Shown here one piece after another: positions 50,279-59,900 of a stretch of 64,000 nucleotides of DNA. The position numbers and the translations under genes are program-made. A model generated the notes under the pieces. That model had not been told where the DNA came from, searched no databases, and worked only from the letters and a program-made list of their open reading frames with translations. The stretch covers positions 434,001 through 498,000 of the forward strand of contig WACJ01000551.1 of the NCBI GenBank assembly GCA_008973525.1, in the 5' to 3' direction. Each line of letters starts with the position of its first letter. Position 1 is the stretch's first letter. Source of the stretch: Stenopsyche tienmushanensis (Eukaryota; Arthropoda; Insecta; Trichoptera; Stenopsychidae).

Positions 50279-50411
50279 AAGAATGATATCTATGATATGA
50301 AAAGCTATGAATGTGATGTTCAATTCATTTCAATAGACGTAAGGATGCTACGAGGAAAGATTAAAGGATTCACCACACAACAAATATTTTATTAAGGATG
50401 TCTGATAATAG
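50279..50411 (+). other. Exon-like module E1, copy l
   Basis: Duplicate of 43041-43173; the donor reads AATAG|GTACATT. Confidence 0.5.
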
Positions 50412-50654
50412 GTACATTGTTTTAGATATTTTATGTAGTTTTTATGAGCATGTGTATCTTATTACTTTCATAAGAAATTATCTCTAGGTATTAATATATT
50501 AATAGTATCGATGTGTTTTAAATTCTAAGAACCAATGATAGTAAAATATGTCATTATATATTATTAAAAATGAAAAAGAATCCGCTACTTAATAACCAAA
50601 AGTCACTTTCGTAAATAAACGTAATATGACTTTGAGTATCCAGTTCTAGTTTTA

Positions 50655-50926
50655 ATGGCATTGGATTTAAAGAACTTTAATTCGCCTTGTATAACTTCAA
50701 ATTTGTTTGGCACTTAAGCTTTAATTACTTTTAGAACATTAATATCCATAGAGAAATTGTTGAAAAAAAAGTGTTAATGACGAACTATTTTTAAAATCCA
50801 ATGTCATCCCCGCGCTGGACTGTCACGGCGTATGGGGGGCGTCCCACGGGTGGTGGATGTGGGAACGGTTGGGAGACATAACAAAGTCTTCCAGCTAGGG
50901 TTTGAGACCCCGCTAACCAACGACAG
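50655..50926 (+). repeat. Family B element 16
   Basis: Equivalent of elements 10 and 13, with distal hairpin GGGT-TTGAG-ACCC and first hairpin GGGAGAC...GTCTTCC. Start of the third duplication unit. Confidence 0.92.
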
Positions 50927-50979
50927 AGTCTCTTAGAGACATATTTTCTAAATATTTGACCGATCGTAAGATACTTTTG

Positions 50980-51424
50980 TACGACCAAGTGTTGGTATAG
51001 TGGATAAGATCCTGGACTCTTATTACAAAGGTTCGGGTTCAAATCCAGATTGTGGAAAAGTTTTTCACCGTACCAACACATTTGGGAGATCGGAAATATT
51101 AATATTTCTCATCGATCGTCTCGATCCAGGTTTACCCTGATTTCCTGGATTAGAAAAAGTAAATGCTGAGGCGATTAATGAAGTCGTGCAGGGACGCCCA
51201 TTAGTGAGTGATTGAATTTGCAACAATAATTAAATTATCATTTATATATAATGATAATTTCGCTACTCACTCATAGATTCTCTCCTCTCCTACCTTTCCA
51301 AATAATCCTATCCTTACTTTACCACGTGTGGAAGGCAACGGGAAACACCACATTAAATCCTTTCCCTAGTAAAATCTCCTATGGAGATCGCCTACGTCCG
51401 ATGGTTCGGATATGGCACATTAAG
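50980..51424 (+). mobile_element. tRNA-derived SINE, uninterrupted copy
   Basis: Head GTGTTGGTATAGTGGATAAG with B-box-like GGTTCAAATCC, body with CACGTGTGGAAGGCAACGGG. Target duplication AAGATACTTTTG lies at 50968-50979 and 51425-51436, identical to the one at the unit 2 copy. The two copies therefore descend from one insertion by segmental duplication. Not a functional tRNA gene: the acceptor and anticodon arms do not fold well. Confidence 0.9.
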
Positions 51425-51529
51425 AAGATACTTTTGGTCATAAGATTTGAAATTTGGCAATTTTTCAAACTTTAACATGATGATATAATTGAATACATCA
51501 TACAGAATCTGTTGCCTCTAATCGAATAT

Positions 51530-52600
51530 TGTCCAAATATGACTGTATTGTAACGGAGCGCCATGTCAGAGCTGTAATTTTGATGGAATCAGGTGATTTC
51601 AATGTTCAATGTTATGAAATGAGATATTTGTTCAATGACTATAAATATGTAACATTGCTTATTGATTTTGTAGCATGCAGAAACAATAAGGTCTCAGATG
51701 CACTAAACTGCCAATGAGTGATGCAGAATTGTCACGTTCACTTTGAGCCTGAATTTTAATAACTTGTGAGTATAAAACATCCAATTAAATTGTTTGTTTC
51801 CGTTAATTAGGTATTAAGTCCAATCAGATATTTCCATAGCAAATACATTTTGTTTGAGGATATCTGCAATAAGGTAAGTCAGATTAATTGATGGCGTTAT
51901 ACAAAAAAATTGATTGCAATCTCGTTTGTGTCAAATAATTTCGACAATGTTTTTATAAAATAAGCAATTAATTTGGATTCAAATTCATTTTCATCATATC
52001 AAAGTTTTGAAAATCTCAGTTGTAAATATTATTTTAATGAATGTTGTATTTATATAGAATCAGTAGCACACAAATTGAATGATTACAAAAACCGTTAGTT
52101 TCATGAAAAAAACTGAATGGTTGTTATAAATTGTATTTCTTATTCTTGTTGAATAAAAAATACTGTAAAATATATGTTAAATTTTTTACCACCCAGTACA
52201 TTTGATGATATTTCCAAATCGATGTCGATGATCAGTACGTATATTTTCATTGAGATATAAAGCATTATGAGAGTTAAAGCGACCGTATTTTTACAGGAAT
52301 TCTGAAAGATTTTCGAGTTCCTGTATTGCTGGATCAAATTGGATCCTCAATTAATACCACACAAGTTTATTGCAGAGACTAGCAATGGGATTATAATTGG
52401 GTCAGGTACGATAAATTATCAAGTTATGATCTATTGTTGAATTTAATTAATAGAAATGAATTAAAACTATCTATTTATTTTCGATTTATAGTATTGATTT
52501 ATAACATTCCACTTTGCCTGAACGATCCTTTCAACTCTCCGTCGTTCATCTCTTCGGCGATGCATCATGACCAAATAACATTTCAAATTAAATAATCGGT
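51530..52600 (+). other. Exon-like modules in duplication unit 3
   Basis: A more diverged copy of 39195-40305. The GTAAGTCAG and GTACGATAA donors and a TTTTTACAG acceptor persist; an internal deletion of about 40 bp removes part of the module near 52500. Confidence 0.4.
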
Positions 52601-53018
52601 AAGTATATGACTTTAAATTTAAAGTATATAATAAATTATCTCGATCAGTTCTCTTATTATTTTCAAGTGATGGTATCATTGGATCTACTGTTGATCCAGT
52701 GAGGTAATTCATGAGCTATGCTCATAAAAGTTCTGATTACCACTGTATTAACAAATGTGGTGAACGATATCATCACTTTAATATTCTATAACACTTTTAA
52801 GGTTTTCTGAAATTTTTAACATGACTTTAATGATAATTAATGATTTTTTTCTATTTACAATTATGTTTGTATATACCATTTGCAATGAATTTTGGCGTAT
52901 ACTGTAGCGTTATTAATATCTTTTTTGCAGCGTTAATGTATAAAAATAATATCATTATATAGGTAGATGGCGTTTTCTTTTCATAGAATAATCATATTTT
53001 AATCAAAATCAATAGAAA

Positions 53019-53301
53019 ATGGCATTGGATTTTGAAGAATTTAAACAACTTTTTAACGTCATAAAGCGTCAGCTTTTTTGTACTGTAATTAAATCATTTA
53101 ATTTTACTAAAAATCTATTCAATTAATTATCCATGTAGCAATCTTGTGCTACAAAAGGATATTTCTTTAAATCCAATGTCATCCCCGCGCTGGACTGTCA
53201 CGGCGTATGGGGGGCGTCCCACGGGTGGTGGATGTGGGAACGGTTGGGAGATTTAACAAAGTCTTCCAACTAGGGCTCGATGCCTCGCTAACCAACGACA
53301 G
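53019..53301 (+). repeat. Family B element 17 (last copy)
   Basis: Arms ATGGCATTGGATTT and AAATCCAATGTCAT (53169). First hairpin GGGAGATTT-AACA-AAGTCTTCC (U:G replacing C:G); distal GGGC-TCGAT-GCCT (G:U). Confidence 0.9.
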
Positions 53302-53309
53302 ATGTGTGA

Positions 53310-54690
53310 TGATAATTTAAATATGTGTTCATTTAGTTTAGTGTTTGCGTGTGTAGAATTTTAAAGACACTAGTCTCTAATGTGGACAAAACAAATTATA
53401 ATGTGTGAGAATTCAACGAGTATGCTGAAAGTGGTTTTATCGGCTCTTATCGTTATTATGAACCATATCCAGAAGGATGCTTTGAGAGTCCATGAACGAT
53501 GTATTTGCAGTAGAATCATTGGATGTTGCACAAGCTAAAATCAGCAAATCAATATCCTTGGAATGTATTATCATATTATAGAAGATAAGAATTGGATCAT
53601 CCATGGTGGTTATAAGCATTGAAGACATTGAATGGACAGAGGACAGTATTAAACGGGCGCTTTGTAATCTTACTTCATAACGATGTGAGGGTTCACATTT
53701 CAAACATATAACACAAAAAAACCTTTATTTTGATGGGAATTGATATTGTTGCGTGCGACGGCCCGGCTGACGCTCAGGGTCACGCAGCCTTCGTCCCTGT
53801 GACCCTAAGCATAAGTCTGGACATTGCATGCAATACTGGTGTCAAAAGTGGGACACAGCCTCCTGATTGGTCCATCTGGGCGGGAAATTTCCGCGGTGCG
53901 TCTCCACACTAAAATTGTTATATTCTTAATTTATTGCACGATCTTCATGAAATTTTCAGAGATTACGTCGAAAGCTATCTGATGAACATTCTGATATTTG
54001 GTTTTGTCAATTTTTGTCCTTCGGCGTGAATAAATACGTTATTCCGGAATTATTATGATATCAGCGCATTTTTGTATTTTCACAGACGAACTCGCATGTA
54101 TTCTCCCAAATGCGCATTCAGATCGAATTTTGTCGTTGCTCAGAATCGGAAGATGTAAAAATTAGAACGATATTCTCGTGTTTGCGAAAGTTATAGCCGA
54201 TTTTAATGGCTTTTACAAGGCCAGTCCGAGTCCGCTACAGCTTCCCGACGCTATTACTCTGCAACCCGAACTATTATTCCCGTATAACTTTCCCAAAGGA
54301 TTGCGAACGTATCGTGTCTTCAATTTCGTGTTAGAATTTTGAACATCACCCGTGAATTGATCCAGATATTGCCGTTTTAATTGCCCGGAGTTAGTACAAA
54401 TTTACGCGCGGCCGAGCCACGGCGGCGTCTGCTCGGCACCCGTGCGGTTAACTTCCATGCGCTTTCATATTCAACTGCGCACCACTTTCATATCCAAATG
54501 CGCCGCTAAAATTAAAATTGTTAAGCAAAAAAAAAACCTCATACAATTCGAGAAAAGCTCATCAAACCTTGCATATTGAAGATGGTGAAATTAATTCTTG
54601 GAGACTCCAGAGAAGTAAATATGCAATGAATATAACAGTCTAATAATACTATTCAGCGGCGTATATCAGGACTATCTGTAGGCGTTAAAG
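53310..54690. other. Stretch without recognised gene; GC-richer patches
   Basis: No gene is supported. The patch at 53745-53910 is GC-rich and includes a GGGTCAC...GTGACCC hairpin; another at 54400-54470 is CG-rich. They may be ends of an old transposon. The 60-codon ORF at 53730 is not recognisable. Confidence 0.4.
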
Positions 54691-54698
54691 AGTAGATT

Positions 54699-55880
54699 TT
54701 GAATGTAATTAAGGTTTCACCATTGTTTTCTTTTCATGTAAATGAATCTACAGACGTAAGCTCGTGTGCTCAGTTGCTTGTCTTCGTGAAATATATTAAT
54801 TCAGATGATATCAGAGAAGAGTTCTTATTTTGTAGTGGATTTGAAATTACTACAAAAAGTGAAGATATTATGGAGAAGATAAATACGTTTTTAAGAATGG
54901 AGGATTAAAGTGTAAAAACGTTTGTGGAGTTTGTACGGATTGTGCACCATCTATGCTTGGGTCAAAATCGGGCTTTCTAAAAAAAGTGAAAGAAGTAAAT
55001 GGCATACCGGTGAATGGTGTAGTTGATTTCGAAGCAAGGAAAATCTACTACATGATTCATCAGTATGCCATTGCCAGTAAGACTTCCAACTACTCTGCAA
55101 GAGGTATTTGATTTGTTCATAAAAATCGTAAATTACATCAAATCTAGAGCTCTTAACATCCGTTTGTTTAAAGAACTGTGCAAAGACATGGATTCTGATC
55201 ATGAAGTTCTTCTTTTCTACACTGCAGTACGCTGGTTGTCGAAAGGAAAATATGTGAATCGTGTCTTTGGATTGAAAGATGAAATCAAGTTGTTCCTGGA
55301 AGTGCAATAGAAACATGACCTTTTAGTATACGTTAACGACAAAGTTTGATTGAAAAGAATAGCATATCTAGCGGATATATTGGAACAGAAAAATAGGCTT
55401 AACCTGAAACTTTAGGCAAAGGAAACCAATATTATCGCATTTCACGATAATCTCGGATTTTTTGCAAAACTGGCGAAGAAAAAGTTTGGGAAACTCTGCA
55501 GTGTGGTAGATTAATCTGAAGGTGAAATAAATGAAAATTTGAAAGTGGAGATTATTGCACATCTCGAACCCCTTGAAAACGAGCTTCAGCGTTACTTCTC
55601 TGTGCTGAAAGAACAAGAGACTACATTAGCACCATTCCTCTGCTTCCATTAATTTAACCATAATTTCCGATGAATTCTTGGATTTGTGGAACGATTCCTC
55701 GTCACGTTTGATGATAAATTACGCACACAATTCATTCATAGCCAAATGTGACGATAATTGCCTTTCGAGTTTTAGTTCCATTTGTGTATACATATCTCTG
55801 CAAGAGTGGAGTTTCAACTCTTCTTCGTTTAAAAGCAAAAGAAAGAAATAAATTAAATATTGAGAATGAGTTGAGTTGAG
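54699..55880 (+). pseudogene. hAT-family transposase pseudogene (ZBED5/FAM200-like)
   Basis: The plus ORF at 54699-54908 reads FHVNESTDVSSCAQLLVFVK, the start of a hAT catalytic region. After a frameshift, DCAPSMLGSKSGF follows. The ORF at 55065-55310 then reads VNYIKSRALNIRLFKELC and LLFYTAVRWLSKGKYVNRVF, the conserved insertion-domain region. Near 55770-55870 one frame reads VPFVYTYLCKSGVSTLL then KERNKLNIENE, the C-terminal dimerisation segment. Stops and frame changes (for example after 54908 and 55310) make it inactive. No terminal inverted repeats were found. Confidence 0.85.
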
Positions 55881-55884
55881 TTAT

Positions 55885-56685
55885 AATAAATATATGATAC
55901 GTTGATATTATTTTGAGAAGTGCTGTTGCTAATAATTTTGTGAATTTCTTTCAACTTCCTGTAGGTTTGAACTCAATAGTAAAATTTAATCTTGTTTGAG
56001 TTCAAAGGCTACTGGCAGTTTGATTGAAATGAATGCACACAAATAGGCCCGCACGAGAAATGTATCAATGATTAGATGGAATAAGTGATGGAATCACAGG
56101 TAATATAATAATTATTACATTACAAAAAGGACAACAGATATGAAAAATATGTCCCGTGGTTTATAACGTAAGTTTCATTTTAATTATGTAATCAATTTAA
56201 TTTATGGGCATAAAGTTTAACTGCACCCAGATTATATACTGTCCAGAATAATTTAAATCATTATTATATAACTAACATATTTGCAGCAATATAAGACCCA
56301 AAATTCTCAACTGTCAACATGAAGATAATCATAATGAAAAGGTTTGATAATGTATTTATCGATATTTGTATTTGAGATGATCGGCCTGTTAATAAAACAT
56401 TCAATAAACGCAACATAACGATTTAAGGTATTATCTCAATTTAATATTCTTTTAGTCTCTATACAAAAAAACGCTATTTGATAAATTATTTTGTTATATG
56501 TAGAAACTATGGAACACATAAATGAATACATTATACATTTGTTGGTAGAATATGAAAATTATTTTTGAGAAAACCCTGAAGCTATCTATTAAGAAGATAT
56601 TTAAAATGGTAACTATAATACAGTGTGATATAATACGTTTCAGTTTTTTTTTAATAACATATTGTATTGTTTTAGAGATCAATTT
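55885..56685. other. AT-rich stretch without recognised features
   Basis: No gene or recognisable repeat was found; one GGTAATATAA-type donor word near 56100 has no partner exon. Confidence 0.35.
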
Positions 56686-56714
56686 ATACTACATGAAGAT
56701 GAAATTAGGATCCA

Positions 56715-57281
56715 CTACTGAAGAGACTTAAGCCAATAATTGAGAAAATCAACTTAATACCTAATCATCAATTTGGATTCTGTCAACAGCATGCGACTGT
56801 GGAACAAATACACATAATCTTTAATAGAATCAACAAGGACACAGAAGATAGAAAATATTGCTCGGCATTTCTGGACGTAACTCAGGCTTTTGATAAAGTG
56901 TGGCATCCGGGCCTGCTACATAAAATTGGAGAACAACTGCCCACGAATTACTTCTTCATACTCAAATCATACCTGAAAAATGGAACATTCTACGTCAAAT
57001 ATGAAGATGAAGCTACCACACTGCACGATATAAAATCCAGCGTCCCCAAAGGCAGCGTATTTGGTCCAGTTCTATGCCTTCTATACACAGCCGACATCCC
57101 GACAACAGACACCAAAACAACTGCCACCTTCGCGGGCGACATAAGCAATGCTCTATGGTACGTGACAAATGAAATCGTGACAATATGTACAGTGAAACAG
57201 GAGATTGAAAGCTATATTCAAAAATATAAACGTCACAGAAGAACTAAATATCTCCCAGAGAATAGATTGTTTATATATTAA
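56715..57281 (+). pseudogene. Jockey-type LINE reverse transcriptase fragment
   Basis: The fragment runs from LLKRLKPIIEKINLIPNHQF-like sequence into the ORF at 56799. That ORF reads CSAFLDVTQAFDKVWHPGLL (the D.. .AFD motif) and VPKGSVFGPVLCLLYTADIP (the QGS.LSP motif, with Q changed to K). The YADD position is replaced by FAGD at about 57130, so the catalytic box is lost. 5' and 3' parts are absent. Confidence 0.85.
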
Positions 57282-57485
57282 AAAAATATTTAATACATTG
57301 AAAAATACTTTTTCACTTTAAATAAAATTGTAAAATATGTTTTGGCCTTTTATTAAATATCATTCATTTATTCATACAGAACAAGTGTTATTAAAGTAGG
57401 TTTATAAAATTCAGACTGCAGGGATATTTTCTCTGTATTAATTGATTTGGGAAACATTTATATTGCTCTTACAGCTTTGTGAAAG

Positions 57486-57770
57486 AGACCATGTGTTGGT
57501 TTAGTAGCTTAGATCCTGGATTATTACTGTAAAGAATCGGGTTCAAATCCAGACTGTGGAAAAAATGTTAGCATACCAACAAATTCGAGAGATCGGAAAT
57601 ATGAATATTTCCAATCAATCGTCTCGATCCAGGTTTACCCTGATTCACATCCAAATAATTCTATACTTACCTTATCACGTGTGGAAGGTAAATGGGAAAC
57701 TACCGTATGAAAAAACCTCTCCCTAGGAGATCGCCTACATTCGAGATATCGCATATGGCATATTCATTAC
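57486..57770 (+). mobile_element. tRNA-derived SINE, diverged copy
   Basis: Same family as 50980: GTGTTGGTTTAGTAG head, GGTTCAAATCC B-box (as CGGGTTCAAATCCAGACTGT), CGTCTCGATCCAGGTTTACC, and CACGTGTGGAAGGTAA. About 150 bp of the middle body is missing. Confidence 0.8.
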
Positions 57771-57799
57771 AGTTTTATTAGAACTACTGTAACTACATT

Positions 57800-58100
57800 A
57801 ACACCTGTTTTGAGACTTTTTCTATTTGCCAAGCTTAGATGTTGGGGATCGTTGCTAAGGGCAGGGAGATTTAAGAGATATGAAGTATTAATATTTCCAG
57901 TTAGTTTTCTCAAACTGGTTTCATCTTGATTTTGAAAATATAAAGACAATCAATCAGACAGGGCTGCCTGTGACTAATTAAATTGCAATAATAGTTATTT
58001 AGTTAAAGCAAACCAACAATCTTTTCCTATCATAATGTTTTCACAGTTTAATGAAGGCAGTGGAATGCCACTATATATGAAGAACAAGACAGAGAGAGAC
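57800..58100 (+). mobile_element. Possible decayed SINE remnant
   Basis: Fragments such as TATTAATATTTCCAG, CATCTTGATTTTG and GTTTAATGAAGGCAGTGG line up in order with the SINE body at 50980. The tRNA-like head is missing. Confidence 0.4.
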
Positions 58101-58107
58101 AGACAGC

Positions 58108-58233
58108 GTATTGTGGTGTAGAGGGTTTTTAACGACAGATCCTAATACCGGTGCCGCTGTGCGGTCTGTTCCGGGTTTCTAGCAGGGCGTTTAGGTGCCC
58201 ATCCCCTTTTACTCCCCGCGCCCTTCACAATAC
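58108..58233. repeat. GC-rich 126-bp segment with inverted ends
   Basis: GTATTGTG and CACAATAC bound a GC-rich body (GGTGCCGCTGTGCGG, GGGCGTTTAGGTGCCC). It could be a small MITE; no clear target duplication was seen. Confidence 0.4.
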
Positions 58234-58847
58234 CTCCACGAAATTTGAGTTTTCAATCTCAAATTTAATTTATATGACTAATTCCACTACAACATACAAT
58301 TGCTATTTAGAACGGGACAAATAAAAATAATTTAATAAAAACATATCTTATCCGAACAATATATTATTCAAAATAATGTATAGACTAGCAACATACTTCG
58401 ATAATGGCACAATTACATTAATAAAAAGAACAATACTGATTTGACAATTGGTACTCGCATAAATGTGCATATAAAAATAAATTACACTCAATCATAGGAA
58501 TTCTATACAATCACTATTTGGATGCGTACAAATACTGAAATCAGTATCGAAATTAGAATGTATAGCTTAATAAGCAGATACATATATGTATAGGAATGTT
58601 AAATGGCTATTGTGTACAATGAAGCTAGATATGAAAGTGAAATATAATAATCTAAATAGTCAAGAGAGTCTGATATCAACATTTGGGGGAAATTCAGTTT
58701 AAATAATAAAAAAACAATAATTCAATTTTCATTCGACAAAGGCACTTACACATGTCCAATATAATATACCTGATTCTCTTTTTAAACGGTGAATATGCTA
58801 CAAAAATAATTAAACATAAAAGGATATTCTAGAATTAAGCTTGGGAT

Positions 58848-59200
58848 TAGTGAGACCCTTAATAGTGTGATTAGTTTCTGAACTCTTATTATAAAAGTTT
58901 GGCTTTCAATCCAGTTTTTCCAGTCAGTTTCAATCCAGGTTTATCTTGATTTTTTTGATCTAAAAAAGTGAACAGTGAGATGATTAATGCAATCAGGCTG
59001 CGACTTATTTGTAAAGATAATTGAAATATCCTTAAAAAATAATGATCATTTCAACACTCACTTATAGATTCTCCTCTGCTTAAAAATTCAATATAACTAC
59101 ATGTAGAAGACGATGAGACACTATAATTTGAAAATCCTTTATTCTTAGAAAAATTGGTCGATAGCAGATAAGGCAACATAAGTAGAAATCGATATGCTTT
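58848..59200 (+). mobile_element. tRNA-derived SINE, degraded copy
   Basis: Recognisable by GTTTCTGAACTCTTATTATA, CAATCCAGGTTTATCTTGATTT, GATGATTTAATGC-like and ACTCACTTATAGATTCTCCTC words in the order of the intact copy. A- and B-boxes are damaged. Confidence 0.6.
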
Positions 59201-59204
59201 AAAA

Positions 59205-59895
59205 TAAATTTTAATATCTGTTTTTCCTTCTAGCTATTAATTCTGGAACATTTTTATCTATTAAGTCTAAGCAATTGGAGATAGGACGCTCAGGTCACAC
59301 TTGAATGATAGAATGCATTATCAGTGGTCAGGGTTTTATTATAGGACTGGGTGCGTCATACACATTTATTCAATTGATTTAAAATTTTCTTAAATAATTA
59401 AAAACATCAGATTGCGATAAAATTGCGTGAATAACATATATAAAAATCAATATTTGTTTGTCCGTATTTAATGCTTTGTCATACTATTCATCCGATTGCG
59501 ACGAAACTTTGTGAACTTATTGTATACTTAGTGTTTGTGTACACAGTTTGTTATATGATTTGTGGCATTGCAACACATGGCGGGTAATCACTAGTTCTAA
59601 ATAAATTGGTCTTGGTCAAAAATAAGTATTCAGAACTGATAGTATTAGAAAAAAAAACAAACCAAGCTTCTTTTACCCACGTAAAAAAAGAATCAGGTAT
59701 ATCTACACTTAATACTTCAAATCACATTTGATACAAAATACTTTAAAAAAAACATGAATAACACAGTCGTTAATTGAAATACTTATATATACATTAGTAT
59801 ATTTATAAAAATATAGTATGTCATTAATATTATATAAATCTATATGCGCATGTCTCACTAAATTGACTAGGAAATTTTAGCACTTATTTATAAAT
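59205..59895. other. Downstream flank of the sid-1-like gene
   Basis: AT-rich with no recognised gene. It should contain the 3' UTR and poly(A) signal of the minus-strand gene; several minus-strand ATTAAA or AATAAA-like words exist and I cannot choose among them. Confidence 0.35.
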
Positions 59896-59900
59896 TTAAA

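Larger units (their letters stand above)
38784..53301 (+). repeat. Tandem segmental duplication (about 4.65-kb units, 2.5 copies)
   Basis: B elements 10, 13 and 16 and their right flanks are equivalent (AGTCTCTTAGAGACATATTTTC). So are 11 and 14, with 17 more diverged, and 12 and 15. Spacing from element 10 to 13 is about 4.64 kb. From 13 to 16 it is about 7.24 kb, explained by the hAT insertion of 2.1 kb and the SINE of about 0.45 kb. Units 1 and 2 differ at scattered single sites only; the third ends after element 17 and is more diverged at its right end. Confidence 0.9.

Noticed and set aside
50980..51055. Genuine tRNA gene
   Set aside because: A- and B-box-like words are present but the acceptor and anticodon stems do not form, and the unit continues into a SINE body with target duplications.
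21575..53301. Plus-strand ORFs through the B domain (reading IQCHPRAGLSRRMGGVPRVV or similar) as a protein domain
   Set aside because: Different copies are open in different frames with different upstream starts, and nucleotide pairing, not codons, is conserved.
21575..53301. B elements as independent SINE or transposon insertions
   Set aside because: No target duplications or poly(A)/terminal repeats were seen, and flanking modules are shared in order between copies, which fits whole-unit duplication better. A transposon origin of the very first copy is not excluded.
21575..53301. B arms as microRNA precursors or long hairpin-siRNA loci
   Set aside because: The paired arms are only about 15 bp with 65-135 nt loops; long near-perfect duplexes are absent.
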